A DNA stretch of 64,000 nucleotides from UBA5158 sp040389045 (GTDB lineage Bacteria; Pseudomonadota; Gammaproteobacteria; DSM-16500). The notes below the pieces were generated by a model. It did not search any database, was not told the DNA's origin, and worked only from the letters and a program-made list of their open reading frames with translations. The position numbers were made by a program, and so were the translations under genes. The stretch is from positions 1 through 64,000 of the forward strand of contig JAZKAT010000025.1 of the NCBI GenBank assembly GCA_040389045.1, given 5' to 3'. Numbering within the stretch: the stretch's first letter is position 1; each line of letters opens with the position of its first letter. This document shows, in pieces, positions 8,285 to 16,762 of the stretch.

Positions 8285-9100
8285 ATGACGCAACTGTCCG
8301 CTTCACAACCCATAGGTATATTTGACAGCGGCATCGGTGGGTTAACCATTGCGCAAGCCGTCGTCAAACAATTGCCCGCGGAAAATATTATTTATTTTGG
8401 CGATACCGCCCATTTGCCCTATGGTGACAAATCCACCGCTGCCATTCAGGCGTATTCGGTTAAAATCGCCCATATGTTATTGCAGCAAAACTGCAAATTG
8501 ATTTTGATCGCCTGTAATTCAGCTTCGACCGCGGCCTATGAGCTTGTTAAAGAATACATAGCTGACAAGGCTATTGTGATGGATGTGATCGAGCCGGTGG
8601 TCCGCTTCATGCATACCCGTTATCCCAGTAAACACATAGGTTTGATTGGCACTAAGCAAACGGTCTACTCGAATGTTTATAAACGGAAAATCGATGCCTT
8701 GAACGCGGACATCAAGCTGACTTCACTGGCCACAAATCTATTGGCTTCGGCGATTGAGGAGTTTGGTAATCATCATGCTATTGATGGTTTGTTACATGAA
8801 TATTTGTCGCATCATACTTTGCGCGAAGTGGATGCCTTGTTACTGGCTTGCACCCACTATCCCATTATCAAAGAAAAAATTATCCGTTACTATCAAGACA
8901 AAATCGAGATCATCGATCCTTCCGATATTGTCGCCCAAACGGTTTTGCAGCGTTTGACGGAGCATAAGCTGTTAAATCCAAATAAAAGCAATGGCACTAA
9001 ACATTTTTACGTATCGGACTATACGGATTCTTTTGCCTTGGGCACTAAATTATTTTTCAAGGAAGATATTAACCTCGAACATTACCCCTTGTGGGAATAA
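8285..9100 (+). CDS. murI: Glutamate racemase MurI
   Basis: Converts L- to D-glutamate for peptidoglycan. 271 residues, the usual size. Both catalytic cysteines are present: C77 in IACNSAS and C189 in LACTHYP, with the N-terminal D14-S15 of GIFDSGIGG. The ATG at 8285 has only TAAGG about 3 bases upstream, an unusually short spacing, but no other Met lies before the conserved start. rlmJ follows on the same strand after 25 bases. Confidence 0.95.
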   Translation: MTQLSASQPIGIFDSGIGGLTIAQAVVKQLPAENIIYFGDTAHLPYGDKSTAAIQAYSVKIAHMLLQQNCKLILIACNSASTAAYELVKEYIADKAIVMDVIEPVVRFMHTRYPSKHIGLIGTKQTVYSNVYKRKIDALNADIKLTSLATNLLASAIEEFGNHHAIDGLLHEYLSHHTLREVDALLLACTHYPIIKEKIIRYYQDKIEIIDPSDIVAQTVLQRLTEHKLLNPNKSNGTKHFYVSDYTDSFALGTKLFFKEDINLEHYPLWE

Positions 9101-9125
9101 TCCCATCTGAAAGAATAAACTCTCT

Positions 9126-9888
9126 ATGAATTATCGTCATATTTATCACGCTGGCAGTTTTGCTGATGCTTTCAAACATATTGTTTTGGTAGCACTTACT
9201 CAGGCTTTATTGCGTAAAGCGACGCCGTTCTGTTTTTTAGATATTCATGCGGGTTTAGGGGTATATGATTTAGCAGACACTAGCGCGCAAAAAAGCAATG
9301 AAGCCGCAGGTGGCATTCGCAAAATTGTAGCGGCTGCAAATCCACCACCACTTATTCAGGATTATCTGGCGTGTGTGGCGGAGTTTAACAATAAGGCTGC
9401 TGATCTGCGTTATTACCCAGGTTCACCGATGATTGTGCGGGAGTTGATGCGCGCCCAGGACCGCATGGTGTTAACAGAATTGCATGATGAAACCTGGCAA
9501 CAGTTGAAAGATAATTTTTATCATGACCGGCGAGTCGGTGTGCATCATCAAGATGGTTATCAGGCATTAAAAGCATTTCTGCCACCCAAAGAGCGCCGCG
9601 GCTTAATATTAATCGACCCCCCTTATGAAAAATCAGATGAACTAGCCGCCATCCCCAAAATCCTGGGCCAAGCCATTCCGCGATTTGAAACAGGCGTGTA
9701 TGCATTATGGTATCCGATTAAAGAAAAACGCAGCCTGGTGCGGTTTCATGAAAGCTTGAAAAATAAAATTTCGCGACCAGTGCTGCTGGCAGAGTTATGT
9801 ATTTATCCGGAAGACATTGCGACAGAATTAAATGGCTGCGGCATGGCGATAGTGAACCCGCCGTTTCAAGTGCGGGAAACTTTGAAAG
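9126..9888 (+). CDS. rlmJ: 23S rRNA (adenine-2030-N6)-methyltransferase RlmJ, interrupted by assembly gap
   Basis: Methylates A2030 of 23S rRNA. 254 residues are readable before the gap: start NYRHIYHAG, SAM-binding LDIHAGLGVYDL (38-49), and the catalytic IDPPY (163-167) of N6-adenine methylases. E. coli RlmJ has 280 residues, so about 26-35 C-terminal residues are lost in the N run. The bases after the gap (9989-10010) give no RlmJ-like ending that can be trusted. This is an assembly artefact, not a pseudogene. Confidence 0.9.
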
Positions 9889-9988
9889 NNNNNNNNNNNN
9901 NNNNNNNNNNNNNNNNNNNNNNNNNNNNNNNNNNNNNNNNNNNNNNNNNNNNNNNNNNNNNNNNNNNNNNNNNNNNNNNNNNNNNNNN
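9889..9988. other. Assembly gap (100 N)
   Basis: Exactly 100 N, the conventional placeholder for a gap of unknown size, so distances and reading frames across it cannot be trusted. It removes the 3' end of rlmJ and possibly the promoter of the next gene. Confidence 0.99.
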
Positions 9989-10028
9989 TACCCATAATTC
10001 AATCGATTGAACGAAGGAGGGAAAGTAT

Positions 10029-10229
10029 ATGAAGAAGATGACCCTATCAATTGCAACCCTGCTAGCAATAGCAGCATTGACAACAGGTTGCACGAATCAA
10101 GAAGTTGGCACCACGGGAGGCGCAGTTATTGGTGGTGTTGCTGGCGCCGCAATCTCCAACGGAAGCCCAGTAGGAGCAGTAGTAGGGGCAGTCGGTGGTG
10201 GTTTGGTCGGTAACGCACTATCCCGCTAA
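10029..10229 (+). CDS. Small glycine-zipper lipoprotein (OsmB-like)
   Basis: 66 residues. Lipobox ALTTGC places the lipidated Cys at residue 21. The mature part is a glycine-zipper: GGAVIGGVAGAA, then GAVVGAVGGGLVG, with Gly every third or fourth residue as in OsmB and SlyB-type envelope proteins. An excellent AAGGAGG-type ribosome-binding site (GAAGGAGGG, 10013-10021) lies upstream. The role is likely envelope-stress related, by analogy only. A strong terminator follows at 10250. Confidence 0.8.
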   Translation: MKKMTLSIATLLAIAALTTGCTNQEVGTTGGAVIGGVAGAAISNGSPVGAVVGAVGGGLVGNALSR

Positions 10230-10249
10230 TATTAACCTGCGTACGCAAG

Positions 10250-10286
10250 AAAAAAGCCCTTTCAATGATTGAAAGGGCTTTTTTTG
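10250..10286 (+). terminator. Rho-independent terminator
   Basis: Long perfect stem AAAAGCCCTTTCAAT / ATTGAAAGGGCTTTT with a very short loop, continued by a T run; A runs on the other side make it potentially bidirectional. It separates the lipoprotein gene from bcp-proS. Confidence 0.9.
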
Positions 10287-10364
10287 ATTTCTTGACAATT
10301 TTCCAGTATGGGTTCAAATTGTAGCGCTTTAACAATTCAATCAATATTCTCGAAAGGTAATAAC

Positions 10365-10829
10365 ATGGCATTACAAATTGGTGATGACGCGCCCGATTTC
10401 ACCCTGCTATCGGACCAAAATGTTCCCGTCACACTCCATGAGCTGCGCGGCAAAAAAGTCGTACTCTACTTTTATCCAAAAGATAATACCCCCGGCTGCA
10501 CCCAGCAAGCCTGTGACTTTCGCGACACCCTGCCGCGCTTTACCGACCAGGACACTATCGTGTTAGGGATCTCCAAAGACACCCCAAACCGCCACGAAAA
10601 ATTTAAACAAAAATACCAACTGCCCTTCCCACTACTCGCCGACACCAATGGCGACGTGTGCGAAGCTTATGGTGTTATCAACAAAAAAAGTTTATTCGGT
10701 CGCACCTTTCTAGGCATCAGTCGGTCGACATTTTTAATAGATACACAAGGAAAGATTCGCGCAATCTGGCGCAAAGTCAAAGTCTCCGGCCATATAAAAC
10801 AGGTACTCCATGAAACCAGCCAATCCTGA
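10365..10829 (+). CDS. bcp: Thioredoxin-dependent peroxiredoxin Bcp
   Basis: Reduces hydrogen peroxide and organic hydroperoxides with thioredoxin as donor. 154 residues from the ATG at 10365, which has AAAGG 8 bases upstream and matches the family start. Peroxidatic C45 is in NTPGCTQQAC and resolving C50 lies five residues later, the atypical 2-Cys arrangement of Bcp. A TTGACA at 10292-10297 is a possible -35 with no clear -10. The end overlaps proS by 20 bases, so the two are probably co-transcribed. Confidence 0.92.
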   Translation: MALQIGDDAPDFTLLSDQNVPVTLHELRGKKVVLYFYPKDNTPGCTQQACDFRDTLPRFTDQDTIVLGISKDTPNRHEKFKQKYQLPFPLLADTNGDVCEAYGVINKKSLFGRTFLGISRSTFLIDTQGKIRAIWRKVKVSGHIKQVLHETSQS

Positions 10830-12348
10830 TCAACAAAAAGCACAACAACAAAAAACTAAAACTGCCATTACCCCCACGCGCGCCGAAGATTATCCGGAAT
10901 GGTACCAGCAAGTCATCAAAGCCGCTGACCTTGCAGAAACATCCGTCGTGCGCGGCTGCATGATCATGAAACCCTGGGGTTATGCCATCTGGGAAAACAT
11001 GCAGCGTGTACTCGATGAAAAAATTAAAGCAACCGGCGCGAAAAATGTTTATTTTCCCTTGCTGATCCCCGTCAGCTTTCTGGAAAAAGAAGCCGCCCAC
11101 ATCGAAGGTTTTGCAAAAGAATGCGCGGTGGTCACCCACACCCGCCTGGTGAAAGACGCCGATGGCAAATTAATTCCCGGCAGTCCGCTCGAAGACCCTT
11201 ACATCATCCGGCCTACTTCTGAAACCATCATCGGCGAAGCATTTTCACGCTGGGTACAATCGTATCGCGATCTGCCATTACTCATTAATCAATGGGCGAA
11301 TGTCATGCGCTGGGAAATGCGCACGCGCATGTTTTTGCGGACGTCGGAATTTTTGTGGCAGGAAGGCCACACTGTGCATGCCACACCCGCAGAAGCGCAA
11401 ACACAAACACTGACCATCCTCGATCTTTACGCGAATTTCGCGCAAGACTTTCTCGCCATGCCCGTTATCAAAGGGGAAAAATCCGCAAGTGAACGCTTCC
11501 CCGGCGCTGATGCAACCTACACCATAGAAGCCATGATGCAAGATAAAAAAGCCATGCAATCCGCCACGTCTCATAACCTAGGCCAGAACTTTGCGAAAGC
11601 CTGCAACATTAAATATTTAAGCGCACAAGGTCAGGAAGAATTTGGCTGGACTACCTCATGGGGAATGTCCACCCGCATGATTGGTGGACTTATCATGACC
11701 CACAGCGATGACAATGGCCTGATCCTGCCGCCAAAAATCACGCCTGTGCATGTAGTCATTTTACCTATCGCCCATAAAGCAGAGCAGCAAGCCGAAATCC
11801 TTGCCTACTGTGAAAAAATAGCGAAAGAGTTGCGCGCGCTCACTTACCATCAGCGTCCAATCATTGTTGAGATCGACCAGCGCGAATTAACCGGCGGTGA
11901 AAAAGCCTGGAGCTGGGTCAAAAAAGGGGTGCCATTCCGCATGGAAATCGGCATGAAAGAATGTCAAAACGATGCCGTGTTCGTAGGGCGCCGTGATCAG
12001 GATTACAAGGAACGCAAGGCCGTACCACGCCAGCAATTTGTTGACACACTGGTACAACAATTAGATGAGCTGCAAGAAGTCTTGTTTAACCGCGCCACCG
12101 AGTTCCGTCAAAAGAACACTGTTGCTATTGATTCCAAAGACGCATTTTATAAATTTTTTACTGACAGCGACGGTGGCTTTGCGCTGGCCCACTGGAATGG
12201 CGACCCCGACGTGGAAGCCAAGATTAAGCAAGATTTGAATGTAACCATACGTTGCATACCGCTACTGGATGAAAAACCGGTCGCGGGTAAATGTATATTT
12301 ACTGGCGAAAACAGCCCACAACAAGTGATATTTGCGAAGGCGTATTAA
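10810..12348 (+). CDS. proS: Prolyl-tRNA synthetase, archaeal/eukaryotic-like (type 3)
   Basis: Charges tRNA-Pro. At 512 residues it is shorter than the usual bacterial ProRS (about 570 aa) and has no long insertion (editing) domain between class II motifs 2 and 3. Its core fits the type-3 enzyme: IRPTSETIIG, motif 2 region RWEMRTRMFLRTSEFLWQEG, ATSHNLGQNFAKA, and the ending IFAKAY. The terminal zinc-binding cysteines of type-3 enzymes are largely absent. The start overlaps bcp by 20 bases; the next Met would remove conserved sequence. The presence of this class in a gammaproteobacterium suggests gene replacement by transfer. Confidence 0.9.
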   Translation: MKPANPDQQKAQQQKTKTAITPTRAEDYPEWYQQVIKAADLAETSVVRGCMIMKPWGYAIWENMQRVLDEKIKATGAKNVYFPLLIPVSFLEKEAAHIEGFAKECAVVTHTRLVKDADGKLIPGSPLEDPYIIRPTSETIIGEAFSRWVQSYRDLPLLINQWANVMRWEMRTRMFLRTSEFLWQEGHTVHATPAEAQTQTLTILDLYANFAQDFLAMPVIKGEKSASERFPGADATYTIEAMMQDKKAMQSATSHNLGQNFAKACNIKYLSAQGQEEFGWTTSWGMSTRMIGGLIMTHSDDNGLILPPKITPVHVVILPIAHKAEQQAEILAYCEKIAKELRALTYHQRPIIVEIDQRELTGGEKAWSWVKKGVPFRMEIGMKECQNDAVFVGRRDQDYKERKAVPRQQFVDTLVQQLDELQEVLFNRATEFRQKNTVAIDSKDAFYKFFTDSDGGFALAHWNGDPDVEAKIKQDLNVTIRCIPLLDEKPVAGKCIFTGENSPQQVIFAKAY

Positions 12349-12447
12349 GGGTGGTGGACATTTCTACTTTGTTACCACCCCCAAAATATGTTACCCTTGC
12401 CCGCATTTATTAATACTCATTTACTCAAGCACGAGGAGTTTAATGTC

Positions 12448-13485
12448 ATGACGCCAGCAACCATCAAAGACTTAGCCGCCACCATTGCAAAATTATCCGC
12501 CAAAGGCAAAGGTATACTCGCCGGCGATGAAAGCATTCCCACTATTACCAAACGCTTTGAAGCCTTGAATATTAAGTCTACGGAAGAAACCCGTCTGGCT
12601 TATCGTGAATTATTGGTAACAACCCCAGGCATAAGTGAATACATCAGTGGCGTCATTTTATTTGAAGAAACCTTAAATCAAACCACCAGCACCGGCACTA
12701 CCTTTCCCGCCTTGCTGCAAAAAAATGGTTTATTGACCGGCATTAAAGTTGATAAAGGTCTGGTGATCATCCCCAATACCCAAGATGAACAAGTTACCCA
12801 GGGCTTAGATGGTTTAGGCGACAGGCTTGCTGATTACAAATCCAAAGGCGCAAGTTTTGCAAAATGGCGCGCAGTTTATAACATTTCAGCCACCACCCCT
12901 AGCGCACTCGCCGCGCGCGTCAACGCGGAAGGTTTAGCCAGTTATGCTGCACTATGCCAAGCTCATGGCATTGTCCCTATTGTTGAACCTGAAATATTAA
13001 TCGACGGCGACCATACTATTGAACAATGCGCTACAGTTTCTGAAAATGTGTTGCATGCCTTGTTTCACTCACTGTTCAAACACAAAGTACAATTGGAATA
13101 TCTGGTGCTAAAACCCAGCATGGTAATTAGCGGTAAAAAATGCGCGACCCAGGCCACCGCAGAGGCCGTTGCTAAAAACACTATCACGATTTTGCGCCGC
13201 ACTGTTCCAGCCGCTGTGCCTACGATTAATTTCTTATCCGGCGGTCAATCCCCGGAAGAAGCTACCGCCAACCTCAATGCCATGAACCAGATGAATGGCA
13301 ATCCCTGGAACATCAGTTACTCCTACGCGCGCGCTTTGCAGGATTACTGTATGAAAACCTGGTTAGGCGAAAGCAAAAATGTTGCTGCCGCGCAAAAAAT
13401 ATTCCTGGAACGCGCCAAGTTAAACAGTTTAGCCAGCGTTGGTAAATACACGAAAGACTTAGAAAAAGAAAAATCTACCGCCTGA
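12448..13485 (+). CDS. Fructose-bisphosphate aldolase class I
   Basis: Cleaves fructose-1,6-bisphosphate to DHAP and glyceraldehyde-3-phosphate through a Schiff base. 345 residues from the ATG at 12448, preceded by GAGGAG at 9-10 bases. The active site is that of animal/plant-type class I enzymes: D27 in GDES, K139 in FAKWR, E180 in VEPEI and Schiff-base K222 in LVLKPSMV (the common form is LLKPNMV; Asn is replaced by Ser). Single gene, not in a glycolytic operon. Confidence 0.92.
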   Translation: MTPATIKDLAATIAKLSAKGKGILAGDESIPTITKRFEALNIKSTEETRLAYRELLVTTPGISEYISGVILFEETLNQTTSTGTTFPALLQKNGLLTGIKVDKGLVIIPNTQDEQVTQGLDGLGDRLADYKSKGASFAKWRAVYNISATTPSALAARVNAEGLASYAALCQAHGIVPIVEPEILIDGDHTIEQCATVSENVLHALFHSLFKHKVQLEYLVLKPSMVISGKKCATQATAEAVAKNTITILRRTVPAAVPTINFLSGGQSPEEATANLNAMNQMNGNPWNISYSYARALQDYCMKTWLGESKNVAAAQKIFLERAKLNSLASVGKYTKDLEKEKSTA

Positions 13486-13546
13486 TTAACAACATTGAGC
13501 CAGGGGCCTCAAACCATCGTCTTAACATCTTAAAAGGATACCGGTC

Positions 13547-13804
13547 ATGACGACAACGATGACGACTATTGATGCAAAAGAAAAATTTACCGACTTGATC
13601 AACCATGTTTCCCACAATAAAGAACGCGTCATATTGACTAGGCGCGGCAAGGAAATTGTCGCGATGGTTCCCATTGAAGATTTACAATTTCTGGAAGCCA
13701 CACAAGATAGACACGATTTACGTGAAGCGGGTGATGCATTCAAAGATTCGAAGAGCGCCGGCAGCGTGACGCTTGAACAATTGAAGGAAGACTTAGGCGC
13801 GTGA
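13547..13804 (+). CDS. Phd/YefM-type antitoxin
   Basis: 85 residues with the Phd/YefM fold: MTTIDAKEKFTDLINHV (start of the DNA-binding part), ERVILTRRGKEIVAMVPIEDLQFLE, then a charged flexible C-terminus that would wrap the toxin. AAAAGG lies upstream of the ATG at 13547; a second ATG four codons later is possible. The stop overlaps the next gene's GTG (GTGA), the standard coupling of antitoxin and toxin. Such antitoxins usually repress their own operon. Confidence 0.85.
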   Translation: MTTTMTTIDAKEKFTDLINHVSHNKERVILTRRGKEIVAMVPIEDLQFLEATQDRHDLREAGDAFKDSKSAGSVTLEQLKEDLGA

Positions 13805-14037
13805 CCACTCCCTACCATGTAAGGGTTGCTCCCGCCGCGATCGCACAAATCAAAGCACTCAGCGGCAAGACCCAAAAAACCATTATCAAGCTGGCCGAAG
13901 CGCTGTCGATAAATCCGCGCCCGCCCGGTGCAAAAAAAATCGAAGGCATGACTGGCCTTTACAGCGAAACCGTTAATCAGCACCGGCTGGTCTACAAAAT
14001 CGAGGATCAGGAAGTACTGATCTTGCTGGTTAAGTAA
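13801..14037 (+). CDS. RelE/ParE-family toxin
   Basis: 78 residues starting at a GTG that overlaps the antitoxin stop. Family features: YHVRVAPAAIAQIKAL at the N-terminus, NPRPPGAKKIEGMTGLYS, then the core strands HRLVYKIEDQEVLILLV. Arg983-type RelE catalytic details cannot be assigned with confidence; ParE (gyrase) and RelE (ribosome-dependent RNase) subtypes look alike here. The toxin stop is directly followed by the start of the Maf gene with no spacer, an unusual fusion of a toxin-antitoxin unit to a housekeeping gene. Confidence 0.85.
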   Translation: MTTPYHVRVAPAAIAQIKALSGKTQKTIIKLAEALSINPRPPGAKKIEGMTGLYSETVNQHRLVYKIEDQEVLILLVK

Positions 14038-14622
14038 ATGTCCACGCCCAAACTGGTACTGGCTTCCACTTCCAAACCAAGACAAATGCTATTACAGCGT
14101 TTGCAATTACCTTTTACGATCGCGCCTTCCGCTGTTGATGAAACACCACTTGCTAATGAACAGCCTGAAGCATTAGTACAACGGCTGGCGGTTGCTAAAG
14201 CCAAAGCCGTCGCGGCAAACAACCATGCTTCGCTCATCATAGGCGCTGATCAAGTCGCCGTGGTTGAAGGAAAAATTTTTGGCAAACCTCACACCCTGCA
14301 AACCGCTACCGAGCAACTTATGGCGGCCAGTGGCCAGCGCATGAAATTTTATATAGGTTTGTGTTTACTAGATACCCGCGATCAAAGCATGCAGCTCGCG
14401 CTGGAAGAGTACGATGTGATTTATCGGCAGTTAACGCTAAGCATGATAGAAAATTACCTAAAGCAGGAACAACCCCTTGCTTGCGCGGGCAGTTGTCAGG
14501 CCGATGGCTTGGGAATTACTCTTATCGAAGAATTTCAAGGTAAGGATTTTACCGCGTTAATTGGTTTACCCTTGATACGCTTGAATACCATGCTACAGCG
14601 TTGTCATTCACTACTCTTGTAA
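14038..14622 (+). CDS. yceF: Maf-family nucleotide pyrophosphatase (YceF type)
   Basis: Hydrolyses modified nucleoside triphosphates (m7GTP for YceF), cleaning the nucleotide pool. 194 residues: LVLASTSKPRQMLLQRL start, VDETP (33-37), IIGADQVAVVEG, GKPHTLQTA, and the ending LACAGSCQADGLGITLIEE, which resembles E. coli YceF more than YhdE. The start ATG directly follows the toxin stop, so translation is probably coupled. The last 12 bases overlap the convergent yheT gene. Confidence 0.88.
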   Translation: MSTPKLVLASTSKPRQMLLQRLQLPFTIAPSAVDETPLANEQPEALVQRLAVAKAKAVAANNHASLIIGADQVAVVEGKIFGKPHTLQTATEQLMAASGQRMKFYIGLCLLDTRDQSMQLALEEYDVIYRQLTLSMIENYLKQEQPLACAGSCQADGLGITLIEEFQGKDFTALIGLPLIRLNTMLQRCHSLLL

Positions 14623-15591
14623 CTTCAATTTCAAAAAAGCCGCTACTTCATTTTCCAGCCAATACTCCGGCCGCCATGGCGAAGCTCCGCCAATAAATCC
14701 CACATGCCCCCCTCGCTCCGTTAATGCCAAAGTCACCTGCGAAGAAATTTCCTGTACGGTAGGTATAACTTCAATCGGAACAAACGGATCATCCAGCGCG
14801 TTAACTATTAATGTCGGCACGTTAATGCTGGATAAATAAGGGCGGCAACTCGATTTAATATAATAGTCCGCCGCGTCAATAAAACCGTGTAATGGCGCGG
14901 TGATTTTATCATCGAATTCACGTAAATTTTTGAAGGATTGTAACTGTGACAAACTCACCGCCAACTCAGTGGTAGCCAGTTTACGCGCGAACTTTTCTTT
15001 GACACAAGTCAACAAATGCTTATCGTAAACCCGCGAAAAACCCTGCTGCAAAAAATCCACCGATTTGGATAAATCAAATGGCACTGAAATGGCGGCGGCG
15101 GTAATCAGCGGATTATTGCTGCCGGTTTCTCCTAACCATTTCAATAACACATTGCCCCCAAGAGAAACCCCTATGGCAGCCAGCACCGTATTTGGTTCAC
15201 GCTCACGCAGCAAATTTACCACTTCCGCAAGGTCCGCTGTATCACCTGAATGATAAGCCCGCGGCAAGCGGTTGAGTTCGCCACTGCAGCCGCGAAAATG
15301 CATAACCACCGCACGCCAGCCTTGCGCATTGCATTCGTGTAATAAACCTCGGGCGTAAGGCGAGTTCACTGATCCTTCCAGACCATGCAGCAGCAGCACA
15401 ATCGGGCCATGCTCACGCTGCGACCAGTCCAAATCAACAAAATCACCATCGGCAAGTTCTATACGTTCACGACGTAGTGGTAATTTATTTTTGAAACGGC
15501 GAAATAACGGCGGCCACAGTGTTTGCAAATGTGGGCCGGGCAGCCACCAGGCAGGCTTGAAATCACGCGTGATACGTTCGGCTAAACTCAT
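14611..15591 (-). CDS. yheT: Alpha/beta-hydrolase of the YheT family
   Basis: Serine hydrolase; relatives act as carboxylesterases and the natural substrate is unknown. 326 residues from the ATG at 15589-15591 (MSLAERITRDFKPAWWLPG), which fits the family start. Oxyanion region LLLHGLEGSVNSPYA (67-81), nucleophile S143 in GVSLGGN, acid in NALDDPFVP and base His in RGGHVGF. It begins inside the last 29 bases of hemE, so hemE and yheT are one leftward unit. Confidence 0.88.
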   Translation of the reverse strand: MSLAERITRDFKPAWWLPGPHLQTLWPPLFRRFKNKLPLRRERIELADGDFVDLDWSQREHGPIVLLLHGLEGSVNSPYARGLLHECNAQGWRAVVMHFRGCSGELNRLPRAYHSGDTADLAEVVNLLREREPNTVLAAIGVSLGGNVLLKWLGETGSNNPLITAAAISVPFDLSKSVDFLQQGFSRVYDKHLLTCVKEKFARKLATTELAVSLSQLQSFKNLREFDDKITAPLHGFIDAADYYIKSSCRPYLSSINVPTLIVNALDDPFVPIEVIPTVQEISSQVTLALTERGGHVGFIGGASPWRPEYWLENEVAAFLKLKLQE

Positions 15592-16633
15592 GAACAGCAT
15601 CCACCAATACTGCAACATTTTCAGGAGGCACATCGGGAGTAATACCGTGGCCCAGATTAAAAATATGACCGGAGCCATGACCATAACTTGCTAAAATTCG
15701 CGCGACTTCATTACGGATTGCATCGGGTGTAGTGGTTAAATACTGCGGATTCATATTGCCTTGTAAAGCCACTTTCGTGCCGACTTTACCCCGCGCCAAA
15801 TTCAAATCAACCAGCCAGTCGACTCCCACTGCGTCACAACCACTGAGCGCCATGAGATCCAGCCACTTGCCGCCGCCTTTGGTAAACAAAATTACCGGCA
15901 CGCGTTTGCCATCATGTTCTCGCAGCAGATTCGCGATAATTTGCTGACAATACTGCAAGGAGTAATCTTGATAATCTTTTGTTTCCAGCATGCCACCCCA
16001 GGTATCAAAAATCATGACTGCCTGCGCGCCAGCGTGAATCTGCGCATTTAAATGTTGGCTCACCGCTTCGGCAAGTAATTGCAGTAACTTATGTAACAAC
16101 GCGGGATCTTCACGCTTAAGATTTTTTATTTGCGGAAATTCTTTATTGGCGCTGCCTTCGACCATGTAACTCGCCATCGTCCAGGGGCTACCGCAAAAAC
16201 CAATTAAAGGAATTTTACCCGCCAATTCATGTCGCACTAGCCGCACGGCATCAAGCACATAACGCAAATTGGTTTCCGGATCGGGCACACCCAGTGCATT
16301 GATATCATGCGCGCTGCGCAACGGGCGCGCGAATTGCGGGCCTTCACCTTCTTTAAATGACAAGCCCAAACCCATGGCGTCGGGAATCGTCAAAATATCG
16401 GAAAATAAGATTGCCGCATCGAGTGAGAACCTTGCCAACGGTTGCATGGTGACTTCACAGGCTAATTCCGGGGTTTTGCACAACTGCATAAAACTGCCCG
16501 CCGTGGCGCGAACTTTGCGATACTCCGGTAAATAACGTCCGGCCTGGCGCATGATCCACACTGGCGTCCTATCCACTGGCTGCCGTAATAGGGCCCGCAG
16601 CAACCGGTCATTTTGTAAATCAGGTTTAACCAT
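15563..16633 (-). CDS. hemE: Uroporphyrinogen decarboxylase HemE
   Basis: Decarboxylates uroporphyrinogen III to coproporphyrinogen III in haem synthesis. 356 residues, normal length. Key substrate-binding motif IMRQAGRYLPEYR (27-39), FSDILTIPDAMG with the essential Asp, and NLGHGITPDVPPENV near the C-terminus. The ATG is at 16631-16633. It overlaps the downstream yheT by 29 bases. Confidence 0.97.
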   Translation of the reverse strand: MVKPDLQNDRLLRALLRQPVDRTPVWIMRQAGRYLPEYRKVRATAGSFMQLCKTPELACEVTMQPLARFSLDAAILFSDILTIPDAMGLGLSFKEGEGPQFARPLRSAHDINALGVPDPETNLRYVLDAVRLVRHELAGKIPLIGFCGSPWTMASYMVEGSANKEFPQIKNLKREDPALLHKLLQLLAEAVSQHLNAQIHAGAQAVMIFDTWGGMLETKDYQDYSLQYCQQIIANLLREHDGKRVPVILFTKGGGKWLDLMALSGCDAVGVDWLVDLNLARGKVGTKVALQGNMNPQYLTTTPDAIRNEVARILASYGHGSGHIFNLGHGITPDVPPENVAVLVDAVHEFSRTYHA

Positions 16634-16762
16634 AAAACTGCCTAACTATTAAAGAACATAGCATACCATTTTGCGCCAACATTGTCGCTTTGCCCCGCCA
16701 TTAGATTTGGTGATAAGATAGTTTGATAGGACTGTGTAAACTCATCAAAAGGAACCTCGACT

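Noticed and set aside
12349..12380. GGGTGGT / ACCACCC hairpin after proS as a terminator
   Set aside because: The loop is 18 bases and no T run follows, so it is too weak to call.
13522..14085. 187-residue open frame antisense to the toxin-antitoxin pair and the start of yceF
   Set aside because: It overlaps three well-supported genes on the other strand and has no family features.
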